A stretch of 64,000 bases of DNA from Akkermansia muciniphila (GTDB taxonomy: Bacteria; Verrucomicrobiota; Verrucomicrobiia; Verrucomicrobiales; Akkermansiaceae), in contig NZ_JABDHQ010000010.1 in NCBI RefSeq assembly GCF_018709685.1, positions 46,659 to 110,658 of the forward strand. Direction: 5' to 3'. Of this stretch, positions 1 to 8,520 are shown one piece after another (positions within the stretch are counted from its first letter, which is position 1; every line of letters begins with the position of its first letter). The position numbers and the translations under genes are program-made. The notes below the pieces were generated by a model. That model had not been told where the DNA came from, made no database searches, and saw nothing but the letters and a program-made list of their open reading frames with translations.

Positions 1-12
1 TATCACAAGACC

Positions 13-297
13 ATGAGAAATTACGAAGCTCTTATCGTATTCAACATGAAGGGTACGGAAACCCCCGTTGAGGAGTTGATCAATACCGTAGCCGCTACGA
101 TGAAGGAAGAAGGCGCCGACATCACCAAGACCGAAAACGCCGGACGCCGTGAATTCGCCTATGAATCCAACCACCTTTCCGCCGGCCAGTATGTGACCTA
201 CACGTTCTCCGCGGAACCTTCCGCCATCAGGACCATCCGCGAACGCCTCCGCCTGAATCCCCAGATTCACCTTCAGTACTACAAGGTGATCGCCTAA
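13..297 (+). CDS. rpsF: 30S ribosomal protein S6
   Basis: S6 is a small-subunit protein that pairs with S18 on the platform of the 30S ribosome. The 94-codon length is normal for the family, and the opening YEALIVFN, the REFAYE stretch and the GQYVTYTF strand are typical S6 sequence. Only 12 bases precede the ATG, so its promoter and any upstream partner are outside the window. In many bacteria rpsF is followed by ssb and rpsR. Here it is followed directly by a hairpin terminator and a convergent gene, so that downstream arrangement is absent. Confidence 0.96.
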   Translation: MRNYEALIVFNMKGTETPVEELINTVAATMKEEGADITKTENAGRREFAYESNHLSAGQYVTYTFSAEPSAIRTIRERLRLNPQIHLQYYKVIA

Positions 298-342
298 ATC
301 CGGCACATGCGGACGAAGCATCTGCTCCTTGCTTTTTTACTG

Positions 343-376
343 AAAGGACCGCCTCTTTACGGAGGCGGTCCTTTTC
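343..376. terminator. bidirectional intrinsic terminator between rpsF and a convergent gene
   Basis: A GC-rich stem, GGACCGCCTC with its complement GAGGCGGTCC, closes a short TTTA-type loop. It is followed by TTTTC on the plus strand and by an A-run on the other side that gives a T-run on the minus strand. It lies between the 3' ends of rpsF and the minus-strand serine-hydrolase-like gene and can serve both. Confidence 0.8.
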
Positions 377-419
377 TTTACGGGTAATTTACTCTTCAAA
401 AACGCACGCTTGCGCCTCT

Positions 420-2060
420 TTAATAGACATTGGCCGCTTTTGAGGCGATGTTCCGCAGCAACTGGCGGATGGGGGCAACAGGAGGCAGATTTTCCACGCC
501 GTATTCCCTGGCAATTTTTTCCATGTGGGGAAAGCTGATCCACGTGCTGCCTTCCTTATCTTCCCACACGGCAATGCGCAGGGGCAGTTCCGTAGCAATG
601 CCCGGATTTCCGAGCATCAGATTGGTGCCTACCTTGGGGGAGCCAAAAATGACCACCTTGGAGGGAGGCATTTCCAGCCCCGCTTCACGGGCATTTTTTC
701 CGTGGTCAATCCTGGCGAAGACGGGGATGGATTTTTCCTCCAGAATCTTTTCAATGCGTTCCATGGTTTCATCCACGCCGAACACGCTTTCATAAAGATA
801 CAGGGAATTGTCATCCAGCTGGCCGGAGCCGAGCTTGGGATCCAGCGCTCCGGCAATGCGGCGCGCCAGGTTGGTCAGGTCCACGCCTTCCTTGTTCGCC
901 GTCAGGGTCACGCACACCAGTTCGGAAGGGGCCGTGAACCGGCAGATGTAGGAGGAAAAGCCGGGAACGCCGCCCTTGATGTCCATCAGGCCCTTGTGGT
1001 GCGGGAACTGCCAGCCCGCCATGGCCGGGACGATTTTTCCATTGTCCAGGCGGATGGGCTTGTAAATCATGTCCCGGTGCTTTTCATCCTTCACCAGGAT
1101 GGAGCCGGCCAGGCAAATGTCCCAGAAGCTGATTTCCTGCGGAGTGGACCAGATGTCGGAAAAGCCGCGCAGGGAGGAGCGCGCAGGCGGAGGAACGGAT
1201 TTCACGGCCCCGTCCTTCACGGCATATCCCGCCGCCGTTTCCGCCGGGTTCACATATCCCACACGGGATTTGAAGAGGGTATGCTCATTGTCATGCCCAC
1301 GCACGTTATCCTGCTGTACGGCTCCCAGATCCTTGCCGAACACCGTGTGCTGAAGGCCCAGGGGCTGGAACTGGTTTTCCCGGACAAATTCTTCATAAGG
1401 CATGCCCGCTACCGCATCAATGACCATGGACAGGAGCAGGAAGTTCGTGGCGCTCTGGCGCACGTCCGTTCCGGAGGGGAATTCCAGGCCGTTCAGCCTG
1501 ACCAGGGAAAGGAGTTCTCCCGGATCATAATCCCTACCCATGTCAAACTGGGGGGATTTCCTGTAATCCGGAATGCCGGAAGAGTGCTGCAACAGCTGGA
1601 GCACGGAGACGTTCTGCCAGGCTTCCGGCAGCCCCGCCACGTAGCGGGAAATCTTGTCATGGATGTCCATTTTCCCTTTCTCCACCAGCTGGAAGGCGGC
1701 TATGGCGGCATATCCCTGGGAGATTTCCGCCGCAGGCCACAGGGTGTTGGTGGAAGCGAGAAGGCCGGTTTCCGCATTGGACACGCCGTAACCCACTACG
1801 CGGGGAATGTAGGGGGCCTGGACAATCGCAAGGGTCATGCCGGGAATTTTTTCCTCCTGCATGAAATCGTAAATCAACTGGTCCATGGACTGGCCCAGGT
1901 ATTCTACCCTGGAGTCTCCACGCCCCTGGGACGGGAGATGAATGGCTGCTGAATCTTGAGTGGACATGTTATTGGGGGTTTTGTTTGCATGCGCGGGGAT
2001 GCCGCCCAGCATGCACGCGCATGCGAGTATCTCCCCTGTTAACCTGAACGAATTATTCAT
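420..2060 (-). CDS. beta-lactamase/DD-peptidase-fold protein with lost active-site motifs, fused to DUF302
   Basis: About 546 residues from the chosen ATG at 2060, which gives a signal-like N-terminus ending in AHA; an in-frame ATG at 2102 is the alternative. The first 420 or so residues follow the serine beta-lactamase/esterase family, with matches around LLQHSSGIPDY, MPYEEFV and GGVPGFSS. The last 115 residues are a DUF302 domain (VFARIDHGKNAREAG, FGSPKVGT). Where family members have the nucleophile motif SxxK, this protein reads EISQ (Glu112, Gln115); where they have YxN it reads QSA (Gln202, Ala204). Nucleophile, lysine and tyrosine are therefore all replaced, so a binding or structural role is more likely than hydrolysis. 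It is convergent with rpsF. No partner gene is obvious. Confidence 0.8.
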   Translation of the reverse strand: MNNSFRLTGEILACACMLGGIPAHANKTPNNMSTQDSAAIHLPSQGRGDSRVEYLGQSMDQLIYDFMQEEKIPGMTLAIVQAPYIPRVVGYGVSNAETGLLASTNTLWPAAEISQGYAAIAAFQLVEKGKMDIHDKISRYVAGLPEAWQNVSVLQLLQHSSGIPDYRKSPQFDMGRDYDPGELLSLVRLNGLEFPSGTDVRQSATNFLLLSMVIDAVAGMPYEEFVRENQFQPLGLQHTVFGKDLGAVQQDNVRGHDNEHTLFKSRVGYVNPAETAAGYAVKDGAVKSVPPPARSSLRGFSDIWSTPQEISFWDICLAGSILVKDEKHRDMIYKPIRLDNGKIVPAMAGWQFPHHKGLMDIKGGVPGFSSYICRFTAPSELVCVTLTANKEGVDLTNLARRIAGALDPKLGSGQLDDNSLYLYESVFGVDETMERIEKILEEKSIPVFARIDHGKNAREAGLEMPPSKVVIFGSPKVGTNLMLGNPGIATELPLRIAVWEDKEGSTWISFPHMEKIAREYGVENLPPVAPIRQLLRNIASKAANVY

Positions 2061-2211
2061 GGCGCCTGTTTTATAAGACCCCATTTCCTGCATACGGTTC
2101 ATTCAGCTTGTCATCAGCATTCCCAAAATGCCGCAGAAAAAAAATACAACACCACCCTCTCCCCTCCTCCGGGGAAGAGTTCCGCCAGGCCAGGTTCCCG
2201 CCACGGAAGGA

Positions 2212-2820
2212 TTACAGGGACACGAAGTTTTCCAGCAGCTTTACGCCCAGCTTCTGGCTTTTTTCCGGATGGAACTGGGTGGCTACCAGATTCCCGCGCC
2301 TGATGGCGGCGGCAAAGCGCACGCCGTACGTGCAGAAGGCGGCCGCCAGGGAGTCATCCTCCGGACGGGGATAATAGGAATGCACAAAGTAGAAGTACGG
2401 GTCCTCCCCCATGCCCTTCCAGACGGGGTCCGCAGGATCGGAGAGGGTGAGCCGGTTCCATCCCATGTGGGGCACCTTGAGTTCCGATTCCGGGAAACGG
2501 ACAACGCTTCCCTTGAAGATGCCCAGCCCGGGCACCTCCCCGTCTTCCTCACCGCTTTCAAAGAGGACCTGATAACCTACGCAGATACCCAGGAACGGCC
2601 TGTCCCGTTCTATCCAGGTCCGGATCAGCGGCACCAGCTCCTGGCGGCGCAGTTTTTCCGCACAGTCCCCAAAGGCTCCCACGCCCGGCAGCACCAGATG
2701 GGTGACGCCTGCCGCATCTTCCGGCGTGCGGACCAGATGCCCGTTCACGCCGGCGGCCTCAAAGGTGTTCAGAACGCTGCGGAGGTTGCCCGCGCCGTAA
2801 TCAATCACGCCGAGTTTCAT
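2212..2820 (-). CDS. hisH: imidazole glycerol phosphate synthase, glutaminase subunit HisH
   Basis: HisH releases ammonia from glutamine for HisF, which uses it to close the imidazole ring in histidine synthesis. The 202-residue protein opens with MKLGVIDYGAGNLRSV. It carries the class-I amidotransferase nucleophile elbow FLGICVGYQ (Cys) and a His/Glu pair in ATQFHPEKSQ. The start is placed at 2820, because the open frame upstream of it is only the shadow of hisB. The gene lies four bases after hisB, so the two are almost certainly one transcript. The partner hisF is not in the window, and hisA is 16 kb away. Confidence 0.94.
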   Translation of the reverse strand: MKLGVIDYGAGNLRSVLNTFEAAGVNGHLVRTPEDAAGVTHLVLPGVGAFGDCAEKLRRQELVPLIRTWIERDRPFLGICVGYQVLFESGEEDGEVPGLGIFKGSVVRFPESELKVPHMGWNRLTLSDPADPVWKGMGEDPYFYFVHSYYPRPEDDSLAAAFCTYGVRFAAAIRRGNLVATQFHPEKSQKLGVKLLENFVSL

Positions 2821-2824
2821 GGGC

Positions 2825-3415
2825 TTACAGCATTCCCTTGGTTGAAGGAAGGGTTCCGGCAGCCCTGGGATCAATGGCGGCAGCCTGGCGCAGCGCGCGG
2901 GCAATGCCCTTGAAGATGGATTCCGCGATGTGGTGGCCGTCCCGGCCGTAAAGCACTTCCACGTGCAGGTTGCAGCGCAGGTTGTTGGCCAGGGCGCGGC
3001 AGAATTCCTCACAGAGGGTCAGCGGAAAGTTGGGAGCGTCCGGCAGGCCGCCCTCCGGAATGCGGAAGACCACGTACGGGCGGTTGCTCAGGTCCATCAC
3101 CACGCGCGTCAGGGTTTCATCCATGGGCAGGTAGGAACAGCCGTAACGGGCAATTCCCTTCTTGTCCCCCAGCGCGTTTTTGATGCATTCACCCAGAACG
3201 ATTCCCACGTCCTCCACCGTGTGGTGGGCGTCCACGTCCAGGTCTCCCCTGGCTTGAAGAGTGAGGTCCGTCAGGGAATGGCGGGCCAGCAAATCCAGCA
3301 TGTGGTCAAAAAACGCATGGCCCGTGGCGATAGCGGCGCATCCCGTGCCGTCCAGGTTCAGTTCCATGCTGATGTCCGTTTCACCGGTGACCCGTTTGCA
3401 AGAAGCGTTCCTCAT
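2825..3415 (-). CDS. hisB: imidazoleglycerol-phosphate dehydratase
   Basis: This enzyme dehydrates imidazole glycerol phosphate to imidazole acetol phosphate in histidine synthesis. The 196 residues are the monofunctional length, without the phosphatase half seen in enterobacterial HisB. The metal-binding histidine motifs are present: GHAFFDHML near residue 45, [11 protein letters not shown] near 72, and [14 protein letters not shown] near 165. It is the first gene of a two-gene hisB-hisH unit and starts about 80 bases after a terminator that closes the preceding minus-strand gene. Confidence 0.95.
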   Translation of the reverse strand: MRNASCKRVTGETDISMELNLDGTGCAAIATGHAFFDHMLDLLARHSLTDLTLQARGDLDVDAHHTVEDVGIVLGECIKNALGDKKGIARYGCSYLPMDETLTRVVMDLSNRPYVVFRIPEGGLPDAPNFPLTLCEEFCRALANNLRCNLHVEVLYGRDGHHIAESIFKGIARALRQAAAIDPRAAGTLPSTKGML

Positions 3416-3494
3416 GCGACTCTTCTATACCGAAGCCGCTACGGAAGAAAGCAGGAAATACCCCATGGGGAAAGATTTGCCCCCTTTTTTCCTC

Positions 3495-3526
3495 AAAAAA
3501 CGGCATGGCCCGGTAAAAGGGCCATG
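3495..3526 (-). terminator. intrinsic terminator upstream of hisB
   Basis: Minus-strand stem CATGGCCC/GGGCCATG with a seven-base loop, followed after CCG by six T residues. It lies about 170 bases beyond the stop of the gene at 3695-4921 and before hisB, so it would insulate the his genes. Confidence 0.6.
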
Positions 3527-3694
3527 ACGCAGGGCCTCCGCCGTCAGAAAAAGTCCCGGGAGGATTTTGCAGGTTGAAGGAACGGAATGGACCCGACAAA
3601 CAGGGCGGACTGAGTTTTTATTTAATCCGTCCTGTCCGTAAAGCCCGTTCCCGCGGCGCTTTCCGGAGGATGTTTTCTACGGGAAGGAGCCGGA

Positions 3695-4921
3695 TTATTT
3701 TTTCTTGGCCTTGGCGGCGGCAGCCCGCTCTTCCTGGCGTTTTTTGTCCCGGTCTTCACGGGCCTTGCGCGCGGCTTCCGCGCGTTCCGCGCGTTCGCGG
3801 GCGCGTTGTTCCTGAAGGCCCACGCGCACCGTTTCCGTCAGTTCCTCATAGTATTCCCGGGGAACCTGGGCGGTGCGTACATCCGCAAGGGCCTCCATGG
3901 CCTCGTCAAATTTCTTCTCGTCACACAGGCTCCAGGCCTTTTCCAGAGCGGCGGAGCCGGCGCCTTTTTCCGGTTCCTGGTTTTTCAGGCGTTCCGCATC
4001 CGTGTTGGCAACCAGCTTGACGTCCCTCATGGCTTCCAGGGAACCTGCAGTAGGTTCATACCAGCGGTCCCCGCGCTCCTTGACCTTCTTGCGGTAGGCC
4101 CGGTACACTTCCGTGAGCTGGTTTTCACGCTCGCGGATGGCGGTCTGCTTTTTCTGGAAAGCTTCCATCAGGAGCTGGCGCTGTTCTTTCGTCAGCTTGG
4201 GATCCCCACGGCGCTTTTCCTCCTCTTTTCTCAACGTTTCACGTTCCTTTTCCAGAGATTTTTCCTTGGCGGCTATCATGACCTCCAGCCTCCGGTTAAG
4301 CTGGCCGGAGATTCTAACAGCATCCGGATAGGCGTCCGCCAGGGCGGCGGAGCCGGGGTAGCCGTCGCGCATGCGGTCATACACGGCCATGGCCTGGTAG
4401 GGATTGCGGGCGGCAAGCGCCTTGAAGCGCTTCAGCAGTTTGCCGGCCTCATGGTCGTACTTGGTGCGCACGGTCACTTCCGCCTCATCTTTGGCTTCCT
4501 GCGCGGCCTGGGCGCCTTCCACCAGCTTCTTTTCCTCCAGCAGGACCACCACCCTGGCCCGCGCTTTCACGGCGGCGTCATGGGCCAGCCCCTGGGGATT
4601 CTTCTTGATGACCTTGTCCAGATCGGCCACGGCGCTCTCCAGCTCCTTGGCGTTCATGGCTTCCGGCTTGGCGTATGTCTTGGCGATCTTGGCGGCCTCC
4701 AGTTCATCCGGAGTCGCCTTCTTGATGGATTCAATCAATTCCCTCTTGATGGTCAGGGAATCCTTGATTCCTCCGGCCACGGGAACCAGGAGGCTCACGC
4801 TTTCCGGGGTTTCCACCTCCACGGTGCAATCCTTGTAAATGGTTCCATCCTTGAGTTTTACTTCATCCGCCGCAGCAAGCGGAACGAGTGCGGCCAGTGC
4901 CAACATGAGGGACTTGTTCAT
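3695..4921 (-). CDS. secreted coiled-coil protein of unknown function
   Basis: About 408 residues from the ATG at 4921, chosen because it gives a clear signal peptide (MNKSLMLALAALVPLAAA). A beta-rich stretch (KLKDGTIYKDCTV) follows, then a long, highly charged helical region. Positions 210-290 and the C-terminus are rich in Lys, Glu, Arg and Ala and look like coiled coil; the end is KAKKK. I do not recognise a family. Regularly spaced alanine-rich helices could be TPR-like, but no clear repeat consensus is visible. A terminator lies downstream. A periplasmic or surface structural role is only a guess. Confidence 0.7.
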   Translation of the reverse strand: MNKSLMLALAALVPLAAADEVKLKDGTIYKDCTVEVETPESVSLLVPVAGGIKDSLTIKRELIESIKKATPDELEAAKIAKTYAKPEAMNAKELESAVADLDKVIKKNPQGLAHDAAVKARARVVVLLEEKKLVEGAQAAQEAKDEAEVTVRTKYDHEAGKLLKRFKALAARNPYQAMAVYDRMRDGYPGSAALADAYPDAVRISGQLNRRLEVMIAAKEKSLEKERETLRKEEEKRRGDPKLTKEQRQLLMEAFQKKQTAIRERENQLTEVYRAYRKKVKERGDRWYEPTAGSLEAMRDVKLVANTDAERLKNQEPEKGAGSAALEKAWSLCDEKKFDEAMEALADVRTAQVPREYYEELTETVRVGLQEQRARERAERAEAARKAREDRDKKRQEERAAAAKAKKK

Positions 4922-4996
4922 AAATCTAAGGCTTTTTCCAAATTGATCTGACGAGTACGTATCCTGCACTTTACCAGAAGACACCATCTTGGCGAC

Positions 4997-5032
4997 AAAA
5001 AAAAGCCCGGAGCCGTAAAAACGGTTCCGGGC
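4997..5032 (-). terminator. intrinsic terminator of rplY
   Basis: On the minus strand a 12-bp stem (GCCCGGAACCGT paired with ACGGCTCCGGGC, one G-U pair) closes a four-base loop and is followed by eight T residues. It begins about 28 bases after the rplY stop codon. Confidence 0.88.
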
Positions 5033-5060
5033 CCTGAGAGATAAAATCAGGCTGTCAGGC

Positions 5061-5666
5061 TTACTTGGCAGCGGGGGCTTCTTCAGCAGCCGGAGCGGCT
5101 TCCTCCGTGGAAACGCGGGGGGCTTCCACGATGGCCACGATCACGTCGCCGGCCAGTTCCGTGTTCACGCCGGAGGGCAGCTTGAGATCGGCAATGCGGA
5201 GGGTTTCACCCAGCTTCAGGCCGGAGATGTCAGCCGTGACGGCTTCAGGCAGGTTCTTCACCTGGCAGGTAATGGCCAGTTCATGAATGGTCTGGTCCAG
5301 CACGCCGCCCAGGGCCACGCCGGCAGCTTCACCTTCCAGAATGACGGGAACGATGGAGTGGATGACCGTGGTATCGGTAACGGCCTGGAAGTCCACATGC
5401 ACGCAGGAGTTGGTGATGGGGTTGTGCTGCACTTCCTTGAGAAGAGCCTTCACGATCTTGCCGTCGATGTCCAGAGCCACCAGAATGTGTTCGGAAACGG
5501 CGGAAGCCAGCATGCGGGAGAATTCGCGGGCGTCAACCTGTACATTGACGTTGTCAAAACCGGGACCGTAAACCACGCCGGGGACCAGGCCCTGGCTGCG
5601 GAGTTGCTTCAGATTACCGGAGCCGCAGGCTCTCGTTTCGGCCTTGAGGGAATGGGATGTAGCCAT
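5061..5666 (-). CDS. rplY: 50S ribosomal protein L25/general stress protein Ctc
   Basis: L25/Ctc binds 5S rRNA in the large subunit. The 201-residue protein has the two-domain Ctc form: an N-terminal 5S-binding domain (LKAETRACGSGNLKQLR, GLVPGVVYGPG) and a C-terminal TL5-like domain (LPEAVTADISGLKLGETL), ending in an Ala/Glu/Pro-rich tail. It is followed by a strong terminator and preceded, across about 130 bases, by prs on the same strand. The L25-after-prs order is common in bacteria. Confidence 0.94.
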   Translation of the reverse strand: MATSHSLKAETRACGSGNLKQLRSQGLVPGVVYGPGFDNVNVQVDAREFSRMLASAVSEHILVALDIDGKIVKALLKEVQHNPITNSCVHVDFQAVTDTTVIHSIVPVILEGEAAGVALGGVLDQTIHELAITCQVKNLPEAVTADISGLKLGETLRIADLKLPSGVNTELAGDVIVAIVEAPRVSTEEAAPAAEEAPAAK

Positions 5667-5799
5667 GTCTTATAGAGGCAATATTGAGTGTTGATTGATA
5701 ATGTTTCCTAATCGGGTTCAGGCAGAGGCCCCGCCGGGATTTCTGAACCCGCGTAAACCGATACTCAGGTCAGGGCGCAGGACTCTGCACTAAAATTGT

Positions 5800-6729
5800 C
5801 TAAATGTCAAACAATGATGATACGGATTCTCCGTCATGAATGCGCCGCACGGCATGACCCAGCAGGTCTCCCACGCTGATGCAGTCCACCTTGGGGCCAT
5901 GGGCCATGGGAACGGTGTCCGACGTGAGGACGCGTTCAATGCAGGAGCCGGCAATGCGCTCGCGGGCCATGTCTCCCAGCACGCCGTGGGACACGCATGC
6001 AAATACGCGCTGGGCGCCGCGTTCCTTCAGGATGTTGGCGGCGGCGCACAGGGTGCCGGCGGTTTCCGTCATGTCGTCAATGAGGACGGCGTCACGGCCT
6101 TCCACGTCACCAATGACGTTCATGGCTTCCACATGGGTGGCATTGACGCGGTGCTTGGCTACGATGGCCAGTTCCGCGCCCAAGGCGTCCGAATAGGCGC
6201 GGGCCATTTTCACGCCGCCTACGTCCGGGGAGACGACGACGAGCTTCTGGAGGTCCTTCACGTAGTTTTCACGCAGGTGGCGGATCAGGACGGGAGCGGC
6301 GTAAAGGTGGTCCACCGGAATATCAAAGAAGCCCTGGATCTGGGCGGCGTGCAGGTCCATGGTGAGCACGCGGTCCACGCCGGCGGCGGTGAGGAGGTTG
6401 GCCACCAGCTTGGCGGTAATGGGAACGCGGGGCTGGTCCTTGCGGTCCTGCCGGGCGTACCCGAAGAAGGGCACCACCGCAGTGATGCGTCCGGCGCTAG
6501 CGCGGCGGGCGGCGTCCACCATCACGCACAATTCCATAATATTATGGTTGGTGGGGGGGCAGGTGGGCTGAATGAGAAAGACATCCTTGCCGCGGATGTT
6601 TTCATTTATCTTTACAAAACTTTCCCCATCGGGGAAAGTGTTCACCGTGACGTCCGTCAACTGAATGCCTACGCTTTGCGAAATGCGCTCCGCAAGTTCT
6701 CTGTGTGCTGTACCGCTGATAATCTTCAT
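5800..6729 (-). CDS. prs: ribose-phosphate pyrophosphokinase (PRPP synthetase)
   Basis: Prs makes PRPP from ribose 5-phosphate and ATP, feeding purine, pyrimidine, histidine and tryptophan synthesis. From the ATG at 6729 it is 309 residues, the standard class I length. It begins MKIISGTAHRELAERI and carries the ATP-contact loop YARQDRKDQPR and the PRPP-binding loop VLIDDMTETAGT. The open frame continues about 250 bases upstream across the start of the exosortase gene, which is a shadow. The gene is divergent from the exosortase gene with 82 bases between the starts, so the promoters must lie there. Confidence 0.95.
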   Translation of the reverse strand: MKIISGTAHRELAERISQSVGIQLTDVTVNTFPDGESFVKINENIRGKDVFLIQPTCPPTNHNIMELCVMVDAARRASAGRITAVVPFFGYARQDRKDQPRVPITAKLVANLLTAAGVDRVLTMDLHAAQIQGFFDIPVDHLYAAPVLIRHLRENYVKDLQKLVVVSPDVGGVKMARAYSDALGAELAIVAKHRVNATHVEAMNVIGDVEGRDAVLIDDMTETAGTLCAAANILKERGAQRVFACVSHGVLGDMARERIAGSCIERVLTSDTVPMAHGPKVDCISVGDLLGHAVRRIHDGESVSSLFDI

Positions 6730-6811
6730 ACCGGAAACTGAAAAGCGGACGCATTCTGAACACAGGTCCACATAATCGCAATACTTAATTCTCACAATTT
6801 GATTTTTCTCC

Positions 6812-7762
6812 ATGATGGGTTCATCCGCTCCAGATGCAAAAGAGAGATTTCTAACCGTTCCCATGGCCGCCGTCCTGGCCGCCTGCGCCATCCTGCTGGC
6901 GTGGTCGTACCTGGCGTTTCCGGAATTCGGCTCCTCCGGGAATGACAACAGCATCCAGTGGCTCATTTCCTCCTGGAACAAGCAGACGGATTATGAACAC
7001 GGCTGGCTGGTAGTCCCCATCATCGCCTTCATGCTGTACCACGCCAGGAAGAAGGTAGCGGAAGCCGCCAAGCGCATCGACTGGCGCGGACTGGTTCTTT
7101 TCATCCCGGCATGCCTGCTGCTGGCCCTCTCCTACCGTGTGGGGCAGCCCCGCGTGGCCGTAGGGGCGCTCCCCCTGATCCTGCTGGGAGGCGCCTGGTA
7201 TCTTGCCGGGCCGCAGGTAGCCAGGCTGCTTGCCTTCCCCCTGCTTTTCTTCTGGCTGTGCATTCCCCTGCCTTCCTTCCAGCAGGCCACGGTGGAGCTG
7301 CAAATCCTCGCCACGGAGCTGGGGCACCTGGGGGGGGCCCTTTTCGGGGTGGATACATACCTGCAAGGCACCAATATCCGCTCCACGGACGGCCATTGGG
7401 ACGCCTTCAACATTTCAGGGGGGTGCAGCGGCATGCGCTCCCTGATGGCCCTGCTCATGCTGTCCGCCGCGTGGGCCTACCTGTCCGACCTGAAGTTCTG
7501 GAAAAAATGCGTGCTTTTCCTCAGCGCCATTCCCCTGGCCGTCATCGGCAACGGCGTCCGCATCACCAGCATTGTGGTAATGGCGGAATACGGAGACCCC
7601 GAATTTGCGGCTAAAACCTGGCACGACTGGTCCGGCCTGCTGTTTTTCTTCCCCATCTGCCTGGCGGGCCTGGCGGCCGTCCACTCCCTGCTGGCCGGGG
7701 AGCTGATCTGGAAGCCGTCCCGGCGGAAAAAGCTGGTCGTTAAAATAAACAACTCCCACTAA
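6812..7762 (+). CDS. exosortase (PEP-CTERM transpeptidase)
   Basis: Exosortases are inner-membrane cysteine enzymes thought to recognise and process PEP-CTERM tails of exported proteins. The 316-residue protein is strongly hydrophobic with about eight membrane segments. The catalytic triad can be read directly: Cys205 in GGCSGMRSL, Arg250 in GNGVRITS and His271 in TWHDWSG. Two ATGs in tandem (6812, 6815) are possible starts. An EpsI-type gene follows after 14 bases. Likely substrates in this window are the proteins at 13705-14403 and 25455-26450, which end in PEP plus a hydrophobic segment plus arginines. Confidence 0.92.
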   Translation: MMGSSAPDAKERFLTVPMAAVLAACAILLAWSYLAFPEFGSSGNDNSIQWLISSWNKQTDYEHGWLVVPIIAFMLYHARKKVAEAAKRIDWRGLVLFIPACLLLALSYRVGQPRVAVGALPLILLGGAWYLAGPQVARLLAFPLLFFWLCIPLPSFQQATVELQILATELGHLGGALFGVDTYLQGTNIRSTDGHWDAFNISGGCSGMRSLMALLMLSAAWAYLSDLKFWKKCVLFLSAIPLAVIGNGVRITSIVVMAEYGDPEFAAKTWHDWSGLLFFFPICLAGLAAVHSLLAGELIWKPSRRKKLVVKINNSH

Positions 7763-7776
7763 GCGTTTCCGCCGCC

Positions 7777-8499
7777 ATGAATATTAAAAAGCTCAAGATT
7801 CTCATCCTTCCCTTTTTCCTGGCCGTCATGCTCGGCGGCATTTACCTGATGCCGCGCAAGGGAGAGGTGCAGGATTCATCCATCAGCATGAACCTCCCCA
7901 CCGGCATGAATCCGGACGGCTGGCACGGCACGCGCCGGCAGGAGTCTGAACAGGAACGGGGCATTCTGGCCCCGGACACGGAATTCTCCAAGGCGGACTA
8001 CGTGCAGGAAATCCCCATCAGCCTGGACACGCCGGAAACCGCGCCCGTGCTGTGCCGGGTCTCCATCGTCAAATCCGGCCACGACCTGAACAACTCCATC
8101 CACCGCCCGGAACGCTGCCTCCCGGCCCAGGGCCATTTCAACCTGACGGGAACCAGGGTGGAGGTGCCCGTGGAAGGCCACGGAACCATCAGGATGACCA
8201 AGCTGAAGTCCCAGCAGAACATCACTCCGGGCCAGCCGCGGCCCATCATTCTGGACAGCATGCACTATTACGTCTTCATCGGCCACCGCCACATGACGGA
8301 AGACCACCTTGCCCGCACCCTGATGGACATGAAGGACAGGGTCCTGTACGGCGAGGACCAGCGCTGGTGCTATTTCCAGATATCCACCGCGTACGGGGAC
8401 CAAATCAAGGTGCCGGAGGAGGAAGCCCGGAAACAGACGGAACGCCTCATCAGCCAGCTTCTCTCCCGGCTGGTCAAGTGGAATGAACTGGACAGGTAG
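7777..8499 (+). CDS. EpsI-family exosortase-associated protein
   Basis: EpsI (DUF3485) proteins accompany exosortases and are often fused to them; their exact role is not settled. The 240-residue protein has one N-terminal membrane anchor (residues 5-24) and a periplasmic domain. The family signature is present: a conserved His-x-Pro-x-x-Cys-Leu-Pro region reads IHRPERCLPAQG near residue 110. A second conserved stretch, YYVFIGHRHMTED, follows near 165. The start at 7777 is 14 bases after the exosortase stop, so the two form an operon. Confidence 0.88.
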   Translation: MNIKKLKILILPFFLAVMLGGIYLMPRKGEVQDSSISMNLPTGMNPDGWHGTRRQESEQERGILAPDTEFSKADYVQEIPISLDTPETAPVLCRVSIVKSGHDLNNSIHRPERCLPAQGHFNLTGTRVEVPVEGHGTIRMTKLKSQQNITPGQPRPIILDSMHYYVFIGHRHMTEDHLARTLMDMKDRVLYGEDQRWCYFQISTAYGDQIKVPEEEARKQTERLISQLLSRLVKWNELDR

Positions 8500-8520
8500 C
8501 ACATGCCCGGCCTGCGGCGG

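Noticed and set aside
525..1952. A 475-codon plus-strand open frame opposite the serine-hydrolase-like gene
   Set aside because: It lies wholly opposite a gene with clear domain matches, is rich in Gly, His and Arg with no family pattern, and has no good start. It is a high-GC antisense shadow, like the other long frames opposite dnaJ, the GT genes and UvrA.
3806..4951. A 381-codon plus-strand open frame
   Set aside because: Antisense to the secreted coiled-coil gene, whose signal peptide and charged helices make better protein sequence. The plus-strand product is Phe/Leu/Gly-rich and unpatterned.
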